Assembly (NCBI GenBank): GCA_022782605.1
Contig: JALFMW010000241.1
Location: 1-42,120 of the forward strand
DNA length: 42,120 nucleotides
Direction of reading: 5' to 3'
Origin: Clostridium sp.
GTDB lineage: Bacteria; Bacillota; Clostridia; Peptostreptococcales; Peptostreptococcaceae
Positions 1 through 12,500 of the stretch are shown here, one piece after another. The translations under genes were made by a program, and so were the position numbers. The stretch's first letter is position 1. Each line of letters begins with the position of its first letter. Below the pieces are notes generated by a model. That model worked only from the letters and a program-made list of their open reading frames with translations, did no database searches and was not told the DNA's origin.

Positions 1-3000
1 CTGGATTAGTGGCAAAAATGGCTGCAGCTTATTTACCTATTGCTGCAGTTGTTGCAATAATTGGTGCTTTAGTAGTTGGATTAGTCGCTTTAAAGAAACA
101 TTCTGATGAAGTTAGTTATGAAGGTCGTCTTAAAAAATTAAATGAAGAAATTGAGACTCTTCAAGAGAATCTTCAAAATGCAAAACAAGAAGTTGAAAAT
201 ATTTCTTCTTCTTTTGATGAATATGATTCTGTTGTTGAAAAACTAAATAGTTGTACTCAAGGAACAAAAGAATGGGCAGAACAGTTAACTGAAGTAAATA
301 ATACTGTTTTAGATCTATTGTCTACGTATCCAGAACTAGCTCAATATGTTGAAAGAAATGAAAAAACTGGTGCATTAGAAATTTCTGCGGAAGGTAGAAA
401 AAAACTTGAAGAACAAGGCGAACAAGAAGTTTTAACTACTCAAAGTCAATTAGTAAATAAAAATCGAGAAGCTAGAGAATTAGAAATTGAAAAGAAAACT
501 AGTACAGATGTAACTTCTACTGTAGAGCAACAGATTCTTGCAAAATATGCCGCTCAACTTAAAAATTCAACTATTGAAGAAGTTGAAAAAGCAATTAAAG
601 CAAATGCCGGTAGCGAATTTATAGCTAATAAGGAAGCTGCTGGTCAAGGTTTAGCTAGTGAAATTACAGCAGAAGAAACCCAAGGCTTTATTGATACTTT
701 AATAACAGAAATTAGAGAATTAAATTCTTTAATGGAAGAAAATAATAAAGCTACTGAATCAGAAACTCAAGCCATTGTAACAAATAAATTAAGTGGTAAT
801 AAAGCTATTATGGATTCCGGATATTCTAAGGAAATCATAAAAGCAAGTACCAAAACTTATCAAAATGTATTAAAAGCAACAGAGGATAGATATGCCAATA
901 TAAGTGACGGAGAAATTAAAGAAAAGTATAAGAAAAGAAAAAACGTCACTGATGAAGATATAAAAGAGGCTGGTACTAGTGTTACCGATATGAGAGATTG
1001 GTTAGCAAATACAGAAGCTTTAGATGAATTAGAAGAATCTGCAAAAGGTTTAACCGATGTCTTTTATAAATTAGATGCTGAAGGAAAAGAATCAAATGCA
1101 GCTTTAAAATCAATAATCGAAGCTGGAGATTTGAGTAAAGCCACTAAAGATCAAAAAGATGCATTAAGTAGAGCAATTAAAACAACTGGAGACTTAGATG
1201 ATACATTACAAGAACGTGCTCAAAAATATGTAGAATCTATGTTTAATAAAGAAGAAATCAAGGCGGCAGGTTATGAGTCTTCTGAAGAATTTGCTACAGC
1301 TATTTTAGACGGTATTAGCGGATATGATGATATGTATAAATCTGCTGGTGCAAATATTGTCTCAAAATATGCGAATGATATCTTTGAAGCTTTAGCTACA
1401 AGTCTTGGTAATATTTTACCTGAGACAAGAACTGCATTAGCACAATTTATTCAAGATGCTTATGCTAGTGATGGTATCGAAGGTGCGCAAAAGGCAGCTG
1501 ATTGGATTAAATCTAATGTTAAAGATGTTGACAAATTCTTATCTGCTACATCAGACATTAAATGGGATGAAACATCTGTAGAAGAATTAAAAGATACTAT
1601 GGAATCTTCTGGTGTAATTATTGAAGCTACTGATGAAGATTGGGCTAGCTTAATTGATACTATGAAGTCAGGCAATAAAGCTATCCAAGATGCTACTGAA
1701 AGCTATAAAAATATGCACAGTGTAATTGATGATCTCAAAGCAGGGGATAAAATTACACAAGAACAATTAGATAGCTTAGGTGCGGGATTTGATTCCTTCT
1801 TCTTAAAAACTGCGGATGGATGTTATAAATTAATTACTGATGCACAAAGTTTTTATGATTTAGTAAATACTTCTAGTACAAAAGGTTTTACTGATAATAT
1901 CAATAAAATTAATAATCTTTTAAGTAAAGGCTATACTGAAGAAACTATTGGTAAAGATGCTTTTTCAAGAGACCAAAACGGAAAGATTAAAACTAATCAA
2001 GCTGGTGCAAAAATATATAGTGGAAACACTGTAAGTGCGCAATTAGATTATTTAGATTTAATGGGCTATTCTTCACAAGATGAGAATAGAGATAAATTCC
2101 AAGATTGGAAGACAGGGCTAGATAAAGGATCTTTAAACGCGAATGATATTAGAGACATCGCGGGCGCCGCAAAAGAATATGCTGATCAGATTGGAACATT
2201 AAATGTAAAATTAAAAGAAAATTATGAGCAAAACGCTTCTACTGCAACAAGTTTAAAAGAACTTCATGCAATGCTTGAAGCTAATACTGTTGATTTTGAA
2301 TCATTTACAAAAGCAGCATTGGCAATGGATGCAGAAGAAGATGTCGAAGGATTAGACACTGACGAGTTAAAAGAATATAGCGATTATCTTGAATTAGCTG
2401 CTGAAAATATGAATGGCTTTAATAACGAGATGAACTCTCGAGAAGCTTACGTAGTAGCTAAAGGCATTTTAAAGATGAATGATGCTATTGATATTTTATC
2501 AGATAGCTTTGTTAAATCAGAAGATAATTTAGATTCTTGGCAAGATATTTTACAAAAATCAGATAAAACGAGTGAAGAATACGTTCATGCATTAATGGGA
2601 ACTCGTGATGCTGTTGCAGACTTATTAGATATTTCTAAAGAATATGTTGATTCTGATTTCATTCTTGATCACTTAGAAGATATTGCAAAGGCGGCAACTG
2701 GTAGCGAAGAAGCTATTGATGGATTAAAGAAATCTTTATCTGCGGATGTTGCTGATAAACTTGCTTCTGGTTTAGCTTCTAGTTCAACTGAGGCAGAAGC
2801 ATTTAAAAAACAAATTGATGATGTTATGGCTTTGGCTAGTCAATTTGATAATTTAGATTTTGGTACTTCAATTTATCTTGATGATGAAACTGAATTTAGT
2901 AATGCTTTAAACAAATTGATTCAAGATACCCATATGACAGTAGATCAAGTAAATGCGTTATTTGATTCTATGGGATTTGAAGCTAATTTTGCAAATGAAC

Positions 3001-6000
3001 CTCAAAAAGTAGAAACAGAAGTTCCTGTATATCAAACAGTTCATAGATTGGTAGAAGGAAAACCTGGCGATGAAAAATGGGTAGAAACAACCCAAGTGGC
3101 GGAAGTAGATACTGAAAAGCTTGAAGGATATGTACCTGTTTATGGAATGAGCACTGATGGCTCAATGCCTAAACTTAATTCTATTACTAAAAAGGCTTCT
3201 GGTTCAGCAAGCAATTATTCTTCTAAAAATGCAGGTGGAAAAAAACCAGGAAAAAGTGGCGGAAAATCTAAATCTAAAGATGTAAAAGATCATCAAAAAG
3301 ATGAATCTGATCCATATCATGATATACAAAGATCAATAGATAGATTGTCTGATTCAATGGATAAATTAGATAAACAACAATCTCATTTATTCGGTGCGGA
3401 ATTAATTGAATCTTTAAAACAATCTAATCAGTTATTACAACAGCAATTAGGTAATTATGAAAAAATGGGGGAAGTAATTGAAAGTCAATTAGCAACTCAA
3501 CGAGGTCAGTTATCTAAAAATGGAGTAATATTTGATCAAACAACTGGAGAAATGCTTAATTATGCTCAGTCTTATGCACAAGCACTTGCCGCATACAATG
3601 CTGCTATTGATGCTTATAATGCATCTGCACAAGAAGATGCTGATAAAAAAGCATTAGAAAGAGCTGAGAATACTTATAAAGATTTTGTAGATTTAGTTAG
3701 TAAGTATGATGAAACTCTTGATAAAAGAATGGAAAATGAAAATAATAAGTTAGATGCACAATATAAAATAATTGAAAATAATTATAAAGCATGGGAAACA
3801 AGAATTCAAGTTGATTTAGATTTAGGTCAAGCAAAACAAGAATGGAAAAAATTTTGGCAAGAAACTAAAAAGAACATTAAAACGACAATGAAGAATTATG
3901 CAAAAGAACTTGGGAATATTAGTAAGAATTTTCATTTATTTGATTCAACTACTATTGGAACAGATTTAAAAGCTGTAGAAGATATTAAAGCAGAAATCAC
4001 TAAAATTCGTTCAGGTCAAGGTTCAGATCGGTATGCGTCTGAATCTGAGGCGGCAAATGATTTACTTAAATACAGTAATACATTAAGAGAAGATGCAAAA
4101 ACCTTATATGATATGTATACTAATGCATGGGATGAATATTTAAATGGTATAGATCAAGTAATTGATAGATGGGATAATGTACTTAAAAAGTTTGATGATA
4201 TTAATTCTTCTCTTGAACATAATGCAAAATTAATTGAATTACTTTATGGAGATACAGATGCCGCAGACTCATTAAATGCTAAATTATATGAAGCACAAGG
4301 TAAGAATAGTTTAGCTACTATGAATACCCTTAGAAAAGATACTGAAGCTTTAAAGAAAGAACGGAAAGAAATGTTGGCGGCTGGAGCAAAAGCTACTGAT
4401 GCTGATGTAAAGAAACTTACAGATGCTATTAATGAAAATGAAAAGCAGATGGAATCAGAAATTGAAAACTATATTGAGATTTTACAAAATCAATTCCAAA
4501 ATTCTGTAAAAATGGCTATGAAAACTTTTGATAAGGCTATGACAGGTGGATATGGTATAAACAAAGTAACTGAAGATTGGGAGTTAAAGAAAAAACAGTC
4601 TGAAGGTTATTATGATAGTGTTCAAAAAGTATATCAATTAGAATCTTTAAAGAATAAATATGAAAAAGCAATGGATGGAGCCTCATTAAAAGCACAACAA
4701 AAGTTAAAAGCATTGCAAGATGCACAGTTAGATGCTTTGAAAAATAAAAATAAATTAAGCGAATATGATGTAGAATTAACAGAAAAGAAATTAGCTTTAG
4801 CACAAGCACAAATAGCATTAGAAGAAGCACAAAATAATAAAAATACAATGAAATTAACTCGGAATGAATCGGGTGATTGGGCTTATCAATATGTTGCAGA
4901 TGAAGATGACGTAGCCGATAAAAAACAAGGGGTAGCAGATGCAGAAAATGATTTATATGATTTTACATTAGATTCTTATAATAACTCTGTAGAAAAAATG
5001 ATTCAGTTAATGCAAGAATATCAAGATAAAGCCAATGAACTATATACTGAAATGTATACAGCTGATGCGGATAGACGAATTGAAATTGAGACTGAATTAG
5101 ATAAATTAAAAGATGTATATTATGGAGAAAATGGTTTAATTGCAACCGCTGCTGGCGAAGCAGAAAATCAGAAACGAGATTTAGCTGAAGCAACTGTAAT
5201 AAGTTTAAAAGGTTCTTATGATAGAGATACTGAAAACTATACAACAATGACTGATCAGCAAAAAGCTTTACTTGAAGAAGTAAAACAAGCAGGCATATCA
5301 GATTATGATCTTTTAAAACAGAGTATTGTAGGAGATTTTTATCCTAGTGTTTTAGAAAAAGCAAAAACTGTTAATGCTGAAGAAGTATTGGGATGGAAAA
5401 CATTAGCCCATGAAGTTGTTGATAATTTTGTAAAAAATCCTGATGGCGTTCAAAAATCATTGCAAGATATGTACAATGCCATTAAAAAGGCTCAAGATTC
5501 TTATGATAAAAAAGTTAAAGAAGGATGTACCGCTTCTGGTAAGAATTTTACAGATGTATCAAAAGCAATTAGTAAATTAGCTACAAAAACAGAAAAAGCA
5601 AAAGATAAAGTTGAAAGCTTATTAGATAAAACAGATGATATTAGTGATATGAGAGAAGCAGTAGAAGATCTAAGGGAAGCTTGGGAAGAAGTAGCTAGTT
5701 CAATTCAAAATGCAACTGAGGAATTAGATTCTTATTTAACTTCTTTAATTCAAGCAAAAGCTGCTGAGAATAGCGCAAGTTATACTCCTACATATTCTTC
5801 TACTCCTAGTTCTAGTGCTTCAGCTTCTAGTGGAAATGGAAGTTCTGGATCTGGGTCTAGCAATGGAGGTTCTAATGTTATTACAGAAGCAAAAACAGTT
5901 AGTAATACTGCAGATGGAAAACGATACATTCAGATTAGCAATGGAAAAGATATTAAAACAATAAAAAGTGATATTGTTAATCCAAATGATTTAAAAGGCA

Positions 6001-6398
6001 AACCTTGGGACTCTTATGATACTGGTGGTTATACTGGTGATTGGAGTGGCGGTGAAGGTAGATTTGCAATGCTTCACTCTAAAGAATTAGTTTTAAATAA
6101 AGAAGATACTCAGAATATTCTTGAAGCTGTTAATTCAGTTCGAGATTTAAGTAACTTAACATCTTCTATTAGTGATGCAATTTCAAATGGAATAGCTAAT
6201 TTAATTACAGATGCATTAAGCGGAATTAAAACAACTAAAATTTATGATACAAATACAACAAATAATAATGAATCTCAAAATAATACATTTAATATAACAG
6301 CAGAATTCCCAAATGCAAATGATGTAGAAGATATTAGAGAAGCAATTCTTTCTTTACCTACATTGGCTAGTCAATATTTATCTCAAAATAAAAAATAA
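1..6398 (+). CDS. Tail tape measure protein, 5' end outside window
   Basis: The frame is open from the left edge, so the true start lies upstream; at least 2131 residues are present. Tape measure proteins set tail length and pass into the host envelope during DNA ejection. A hydrophobic stretch near the visible start (residues about 5-30, rich in Ala, Val, Ile) looks membrane-active. The rest is mostly charged helical and coiled-coil sequence, with a low-complexity Ser/Gly/Lys linker near residues 1065-1100 and a Ser/Gly-rich linker near 1920-1955. The C-terminus has the pattern typical of this family: a DTGGYTGDW segment, then AMLHSKELVLNKEDT, then a short helical tail. Its size and its place upstream of other tail genes fit. 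A perfect hairpin terminator follows directly. I see no peptidase or lysozyme motif in the visible part, but the missing N-terminus was not seen. Confidence 0.9.
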   Translation, partial: GLVAKMAAAYLPIAAVVAIIGALVVGLVALKKHSDEVSYEGRLKKLNEEIETLQENLQNAKQEVENISSSFDEYDSVVEKLNSCTQGTKEWAEQLTEVNNTVLDLLSTYPELAQYVERNEKTGALEISAEGRKKLEEQGEQEVLTTQSQLVNKNREARELEIEKKTSTDVTSTVEQQILAKYAAQLKNSTIEEVEKAIKANAGSEFIANKEAAGQGLASEITAEETQGFIDTLITEIRELNSLMEENNKATESETQAIVTNKLSGNKAIMDSGYSKEIIKASTKTYQNVLKATEDRYANISDGEIKEKYKKRKNVTDEDIKEAGTSVTDMRDWLANTEALDELEESAKGLTDVFYKLDAEGKESNAALKSIIEAGDLSKATKDQKDALSRAIKTTGDLDDTLQERAQKYVESMFNKEEIKAAGYESSEEFATAILDGISGYDDMYKSAGANIVSKYANDIFEALATSLGNILPETRTALAQFIQDAYASDGIEGAQKAADWIKSNVKDVDKFLSATSDIKWDETSVEELKDTMESSGVIIEATDEDWASLIDTMKSGNKAIQDATESYKNMHSVIDDLKAGDKITQEQLDSLGAGFDSFFLKTADGCYKLITDAQSFYDLVNTSSTKGFTDNINKINNLLSKGYTEETIGKDAFSRDQNGKIKTNQAGAKIYSGNTVSAQLDYLDLMGYSSQDENRDKFQDWKTGLDKGSLNANDIRDIAGAAKEYADQIGTLNVKLKENYEQNASTATSLKELHAMLEANTVDFESFTKAALAMDAEEDVEGLDTDELKEYSDYLELAAENMNGFNNEMNSREAYVVAKGILKMNDAIDILSDSFVKSEDNLDSWQDILQKSDKTSEEYVHALMGTRDAVADLLDISKEYVDSDFILDHLEDIAKAATGSEEAIDGLKKSLSADVADKLASGLASSSTEAEAFKKQIDDVMALASQFDNLDFGTSIYLDDETEFSNALNKLIQDTHMTVDQVNALFDSMGFEANFANEPQKVETEVPVYQTVHRLVEGKPGDEKWVETTQVAEVDTEKLEGYVPVYGMSTDGSMPKLNSITKKASGSASNYSSKNAGGKKPGKSGGKSKSKDVKDHQKDESDPYHDIQRSIDRLSDSMDKLDKQQSHLFGAELIESLKQSNQLLQQQLGNYEKMGEVIESQLATQRGQLSKNGVIFDQTTGEMLNYAQSYAQALAAYNAAIDAYNASAQEDADKKALERAENTYKDFVDLVSKYDETLDKRMENENNKLDAQYKIIENNYKAWETRIQVDLDLGQAKQEWKKFWQETKKNIKTTMKNYAKELGNISKNFHLFDSTTIGTDLKAVEDIKAEITKIRSGQGSDRYASESEAANDLLKYSNTLREDAKTLYDMYTNAWDEYLNGIDQVIDRWDNVLKKFDDINSSLEHNAKLIELLYGDTDAADSLNAKLYEAQGKNSLATMNTLRKDTEALKKERKEMLAAGAKATDADVKKLTDAINENEKQMESEIENYIEILQNQFQNSVKMAMKTFDKAMTGGYGINKVTEDWELKKKQSEGYYDSVQKVYQLESLKNKYEKAMDGASLKAQQKLKALQDAQLDALKNKNKLSEYDVELTEKKLALAQAQIALEEAQNNKNTMKLTRNESGDWAYQYVADEDDVADKKQGVADAENDLYDFTLDSYNNSVEKMIQLMQEYQDKANELYTEMYTADADRRIEIETELDKLKDVYYGENGLIATAAGEAENQKRDLAEATVISLKGSYDRDTENYTTMTDQQKALLEEVKQAGISDYDLLKQSIVGDFYPSVLEKAKTVNAEEVLGWKTLAHEVVDNFVKNPDGVQKSLQDMYNAIKKAQDSYDKKVKEGCTASGKNFTDVSKAISKLATKTEKAKDKVESLLDKTDDISDMREAVEDLREAWEEVASSIQNATEELDSYLTSLIQAKAAENSASYTPTYSSTPSSSASASSGNGSSGSGSSNGGSNVITEAKTVSNTADGKRYIQISNGKDIKTIKSDIVNPNDLKGKPWDSYDTGGYTGDWSGGEGRFAMLHSKELVLNKEDTQNILEAVNSVRDLSNLTSSISDAISNGIANLITDALSGIKTTKIYDTNTTNNNESQNNTFNITAEFPNANDVEDIREAILSLPTLASQYLSQNKK

Positions 6399-6427
6399 AA
6401 AGGAGGCTTTAAAGCCTCCTTTTTTTA
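6399..6427 (+). terminator. Intrinsic terminator after tape measure gene
   Basis: A perfect 20-base palindrome, AGGAGGCTTT/AAAGCCTCCT at 6401-6420, is followed by a run of T. It begins at the stop codon of the tape measure gene. Confidence 0.9.
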
Positions 6428-6477
6428 TTGGTCTAATTTATATAATTTTATATTATTATTTTTTAATTCTATTATAG
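6428..6477 (+). promoter_or_regulatory. Possible late promoter region with TTGGTC box
   Basis: TTGGTC (6428-6433), followed by TAAT, sits just after the terminator T-run. An AT-rich segment ending in CTATTATAG (6469-6477) lies about 35 bases downstream. The same box, in the form TTGGWC, precedes the 583-residue tail gene, the minus-strand tail-fibre operon and all three homing endonuclease genes. No sigma-A -35/-10 pair is evident here. The role as a promoter is inferred. Confidence 0.35.
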
Positions 6478-6501
6478 AAGAGAAAAAAGGAGGATATAAA
6501 T

Positions 6502-9500
6502 TTGAGTAGTAATGCTTCAAAATTAAGGGATAGCTTGTTTGACACTATGAAAATTTTTAGTGAAAAAGCGGCTAGTTCAAATGGGGCTACTATAACAATA
6601 GAAGGTCAAGTTAAATCTATTATAGATGAAGCTAAAGGGGAATACATGGTAGATTATTTAGGTAATGCCATTCCCGCACATTCTAAATCTTCTGAAAAAT
6701 ATCAAGTTGGAGATAATATTTATGTATTAGTTCCAGATGGAGATTTTGCAAAAGAGAAGATAATTTTAGGTTATGTAGTACCAAATTTAGATTCAATTAT
6801 TAAGACTGCTGAATCTAATATTAAATATATAAATATCAGTGATAACTTAATAAATAAAAGTTTTTCTACTATTGAATTGAGTTCATATGAAGAAACTGAA
6901 TCAGAAGATATGTTTATTACAACGCAATCCTCAGAAGAGTATGGCAGATTAATTAAAGCATTACTTGAGGATAGTAGACTTTTTTCTTTTGGTTTTAGAG
7001 CAAAAACTGCATTGGCATTAGAACAACAATGTGCAGGTAATTATGGAATTACTTTAAAAATTCCTGTTATTGAACAAAAAAGTAATAATGTTACAGAAGA
7101 AACTTATAAAATCGTAACTTTAGATACTTTAAAAATGTTAGGTAACTATTACAGATTTGAAGAACCTTCTAATCAAATTATTTATTTTCAATTAGAAGAT
7201 AAATACACTTATGATTCAAGTAGAAGTATTCTTATTTCTTATTTTTGTAATAATTTTCATTCAGATGCAAGTAAAATAGATATAAAAGATATTTTTTTAG
7301 ATAATCTATCTTTTTATTGCGTAAAACAGTTGGCGGCAACTGATACTATGGGTTATGTATTATCTCTTGAAGCTACTCATGGAAATTATTTTGCTAGTAA
7401 TTATAATACAACTAAAACAATTACCCCAACTTTAAAAATTGATGGTAAAGTGACTTCATTGGAAAATGTTCCGGTATATTGGTTTAAAGAAGATGTAGGA
7501 ATTACTACCAATAGTGAAGATTATGTCGTTTTTGGTGGTATTGGTTGGAAGTGTTTAAATGAAAAAGTAAATACTATTACTAATGAAGATGGTACAAAAA
7601 CTTATGAATATAATACTAGTATAAAAGAATTAAAAATAAATGCGGAAGATGTTTATGATTCTGTAAAATATAAATGTGTTATTTTATATAATGTAAATAG
7701 TAGCACAAAAGAACAAATTTATGATATAATAAAGATTAAGAACTTAAATCCAAAAGCGCATATTGAATTGTCTCATACAAATGGAGATGGCTATACTACT
7801 GGAGATGTTGATATTACCTTAAAGGTATATATTCAAGATATCACAGATAGTGAAAAGGATTTCCGCAATAATGTTACAACTTCTTGGTCAAGAGAAAATA
7901 AAAATGGCGAGTTAATTTCAGGTTCTTTTCTTTCAGTTGAGCCTTTTGAAATTGGAGAGATGGAATTTGAAGGCAAAAAACTAAAATGTTACACTTTAAG
8001 AGCGACTTATCCTTCAAATATTGTAAATGAAAAAAATACTGTTTATTGTACAGTAAAATATAATAAAGTAATTACAAATGCGGAAAATCAAAATTTATCT
8101 ACATTTCAAGAAATTTTAATTGGAACAGAAAAATTAAATGTTCATATAGGAGATAAAAAAAGCTTTAATTTAATTATAAATGGAGATAATGTCATTTATA
8201 AATATGACTCTGATGGAGATAGTCCTACAAATCCAAAAACTTATAATGGTGCTATTTCTAATTATGTAGAAGCAATTAAATCTTTAACTTTTACCTTATA
8301 TAAAGATGATGGAACTGAACTTTCTGATGCAGAATACGCTTCTGTTGAATATGAATGGAAAATTGCAAATGATGAAGGTAACATTAAACCTTTAATTAGA
8401 CCAAAAGCAACTCCTACAGAAATTGCAAATGGGTTTAAGTATTATCGCGGAAAAGGTAATGATCGAAATTTTGCCTATTCTATTGCAGATAAGTATGATC
8501 AAACAGGCGCAGAAAATTCTACATTAACTTTAACAACTAAATTTGCAGATGATGTTTTTACAAGAAACGCTGTGATTACTTTTGTTAAAGAAGGTGCAAA
8601 TGGTACGAATGGTACAAAATATACTTGTACTATTGTTACTACTGATGCAACAAACCCTACTGCGGATACCGGATATAGATATGGTGAAAAGGGTATAGTT
8701 AAAAATCCTAAAATTACTATTACAGAAGAGTTAAAGCGCACTAAACTTGCAAAAAAACTAAAATTTGTGTATAATATAGATGATGAGAAATTATACGAAC
8801 AGAAGATTAGTGAGGAAGATGGAACTACCTCATTAAAAGAATGTAAACTAGGTATTTCTGATTCTTTATTATTCGCAAGAGTTTGGGAAAATAATGATAG
8901 TTTAATTTATAATGATACTTCAAGAACAGATTTAGATAATACTGTAGCTAAATATGATATTGAATGGTCTATGTTTGATGAAGATTTTACAAATCCTTGT
9001 TTTGAAGTTTATCCAAGAGAAGGGGAAAAAGATAAGGATAAAAAATTTTTATCAACTGAATGTATTAGATTAAAATTAAATAAAATTCCAGATGTCATTA
9101 CCGCAGGTGATGAACAAAATGTAATTGATTATCCTGAGAATGAAAAATTTAATAAAATTATTAAAGATAAACAATATTGTAATATTGTTCAAGCAAAAAT
9201 TACTCCAAGAAGTCAAGATACAGGAGCACCAGTTAGTAAACAAACTGTTTATTGTTATTATCCTATTGAAATAACAATTATGAAAGGTGTAACTGCTGTT
9301 CGCAATGAAGGTGATACACTTTATATTCCAAGTATCAATGGTGGCTTTTCTGAAGTTTTATATGCTTCAGATGGTACAAATCCTTCATGGGATTCTTCTG
9401 CACCTTTTGTTTGCGGAGATAGTTTATTAGTTTCAAATAATTTTTCTAAGTATTTTAATTTAGTTTGGGATGCGAAAAATGATTTTAATTTAGTAGAATC

Positions 9501-12500
9501 TTCTATTAATAAAGATGGAGAAAATGTCTTAAAAGTAACTCCATTAAGTAAAAGAGTTAATGGTAACTCTAAAAATTTTATTTCTGCAAAATTGATCTTT
9601 AATGCGGAAACTGAAATTACTAATAAAATACATGAAGAAAATATTTTAATTGAAGAAGCAAAACAAGAAATTAGAAAAATTCAATATAATATTGAAGCCT
9701 TAAATAGTTTACAGCAAACTTTAAAATATTATAGATGGGTTGCCGCATTAAATGAAATGAAATCATTATTTGCCGCACAAACAAAGGCTGTAGCTTATTT
9801 AAAAGAAATGTTAGATCATTCAATCGGAGACTTAAATGATTTAATGAGTTCTCTTAAAAAAATAAAAGGAAAAGAAATTGTTGAAGAAACTTGCCAAAAT
9901 TTTCTTTCTGATTTAAATAATTTGAATAACATAGTTAGTGCTACAATAGATAAGATTAAAAAATTAGATGGTGTTAATTATACGATGGAAACATTATCTC
10001 TTATTGATACTGACTCTATTGGTTTAAGTGATCAAGAAATAATTTCATATACTGATAAATTAGGTTTTGAAGTTGTATTAAAACTTAAAGATATGATTCG
10101 TTCTATTAACCAAGGAATTGAACAAACTAATATTCAAATTACAGAATTGAAACAAGAGAGCCTTTCTAATTATAAGCAATTATATCTTGAAATTAAAAAT
10201 CAAAATTTTTATTTTAGAGATTCTTCTTTAATTTTTGATGAATATAGAAACTTTGTAAATAATTATCAAGCATATGTAAATAAAATTGATACTATCACTT
10301 CTTATGTAGATATGAATAATTTTTTAGACGGTCTATATAAAAATGTTTTTCAAAATGTTTTTGATAAAGATGATACAAATAAAACCTTAATCATTAAAAA
10401 AGAAATTATAAATAAATATAATAAATTAATTCAAGATCAACAAGAAATTATTAATATTTCAGAAGAAAAAAATAAAGGCTATAAAGAATTATTAAATTTA
10501 AAAGACGTAAGAATTTTTCATTATAAACCAATAGTAATGTTGCTTAATAGATATGAAATGAGTGACATTAATGGTTGGGATGGAAATAAACTTGATATTG
10601 ATGATAATGGAACTTATATTTTAGCTCCTAAAATGGGTGCTGGTATTAAAGAAGAAGATAATTCTTTTACTGGCGTTGTGATGGGAACTAAGAATATTAC
10701 TGCTGGAGCATTAAATGAGGACGGTGCTAAATTCCAAGTTGGTTTATTCGGATTTAGTAAAGGTAGACAATCATTTTTATTAGATTCTCGAAAAGGTGCG
10801 GCAATCTTCGGTATAGCTGGCGGAGTCGAGGGTCAAGAAGAAAGTAATGGCGGTCAAATCATCATTGACCCGTCTTCCGCCAATGGAGAAGGTCGAGGAT
10901 GCATTTATAGCGGTAATTATTGGAAAAAATATGATGAATATGGTTATCCAATTTATAGTGAAGGTCCAAGTGGACGAGGTATGATTATTGATTTTGCTAC
11001 TCCGGAAATTAAATTTGGATCAGGTGCTTTTACTGTTGATAAAAATGGAACTGCTCACATTGGTGGTAATGGCAATGGTGACATTGGTGGCTGGAATATT
11101 ACAGATTCTACTTTATATTCTCAAAATTATAAAAGGAACGCTGGAATTTGCTTAGATGCCAAGAATGATAGTATTATCTTTGGTAATAGTGGTGGAAAAA
11201 TTTATTCTGGTGATAATGAGACTATTGATACTGATCACGTAGGTTTTCATTTAAGCAAAGATGGATTAAGTTTAACAAGTTCTTATAAAACTGCTAATGG
11301 ACATAATAAAACAAGTAAATTTAAAATTAAAACAGATGGAACTCCTGTAATATATAGTAATAGTCATTCTATGTTATCTTCAACATATGATGGATTTTAT
11401 ATTGGCAATGATGGTTTTTCTCTTGGTAGCAAATGTAAGATTACTAGTGAAGGAGCTATGTATTTAGGTACTAATGCTACAGAAGCGGGAACAGATAGAG
11501 AAGTTAGACATAGCTATTGGAGTATTAACACAATTTCTGAAGCAAATGTAGATACTCATAATTCTACAAGTGATTCTTATATCGCCTATAAAACTTTTAA
11601 ATGGATAGAAGCAAATAGTGATGATTCAACTAGAAGATCTGTATATTTAGGTACTAATGGATTAGCTATCGGAGAAAGATTTAGTGTTAATGAGAATGGT
11701 AAGTTAATGTCTAAATCTGGTGAAATTGGGGGATGGTTAATTACTAGTAGTCAATTAAAATCTAGTCAAGGTGGTATTACTTTAAGAGCTAATGGTTCTA
11801 TTTTAGGTAGTCCTAAAAAGGGAATAGATGAAGATACTGGAGAGAAGGATGTTTATAATTGGAGCATTTCAAAAGGTGGAGTTGCTACATTTAATAAGCT
11901 TATTGCAAATAAAAAAGGGAATATTGCAGGATGGACTATTAGTAGCACTGGATTAAAAGCAAACAATATTAGAATTGGTTCAGAAGGAGACATTATATGT
12001 AGTGATAAAGATGGTAATTACCGTTGGTCTATTAAAAGCGATGGTAGTGCAACTTTTAGTAATTTAACTGCAAATGGAAAAGGAAATATTGCCGGATGGT
12101 CTATTTCTAGTGATGGTTTAAGTGGAAATAACATTACAATGAAATCAGGAGAAATATATGGAACTAATTGGAGTATTAAATCTGAAGAAGCAACTTTTAA
12201 GAATTTAATTGTTACTGGAGGTTCTATAACACTTGGTGGTTTTATATTAGATAAAAATGGTTTTTATAAAAAGGACTCAACAACAACACCTGGAACAGGT
12301 TGCATTTCTGCGGATATTAATGGAGGAACTATTGGTGGTTGGACTATTGGAGCAACAGCTATTAAAGGAGGAGATGTTACTTTAGATAGTAAAGGCACAA
12401 TTACTTTAGGTGATTTAACCATGAATAATAAAGGTATTGTTAGTGGTACATGGAGCATTTTACAAAACAGTGCTAGTTTTGATAAAGTTTCTGTTAAAAC

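Noticed and set aside
4537-5247. Minus-strand frames of 94-103 residues inside the tape measure gene
   Set aside because: They are mirror frames of a coiled-coil coding region, rich in Leu/Tyr/His, with no RBS or motif.
8499-8741. Minus-strand hydrophobic frame in the 2075-residue gene
   Set aside because: Antisense shadow; no RBS and opposite to a continuous real gene.
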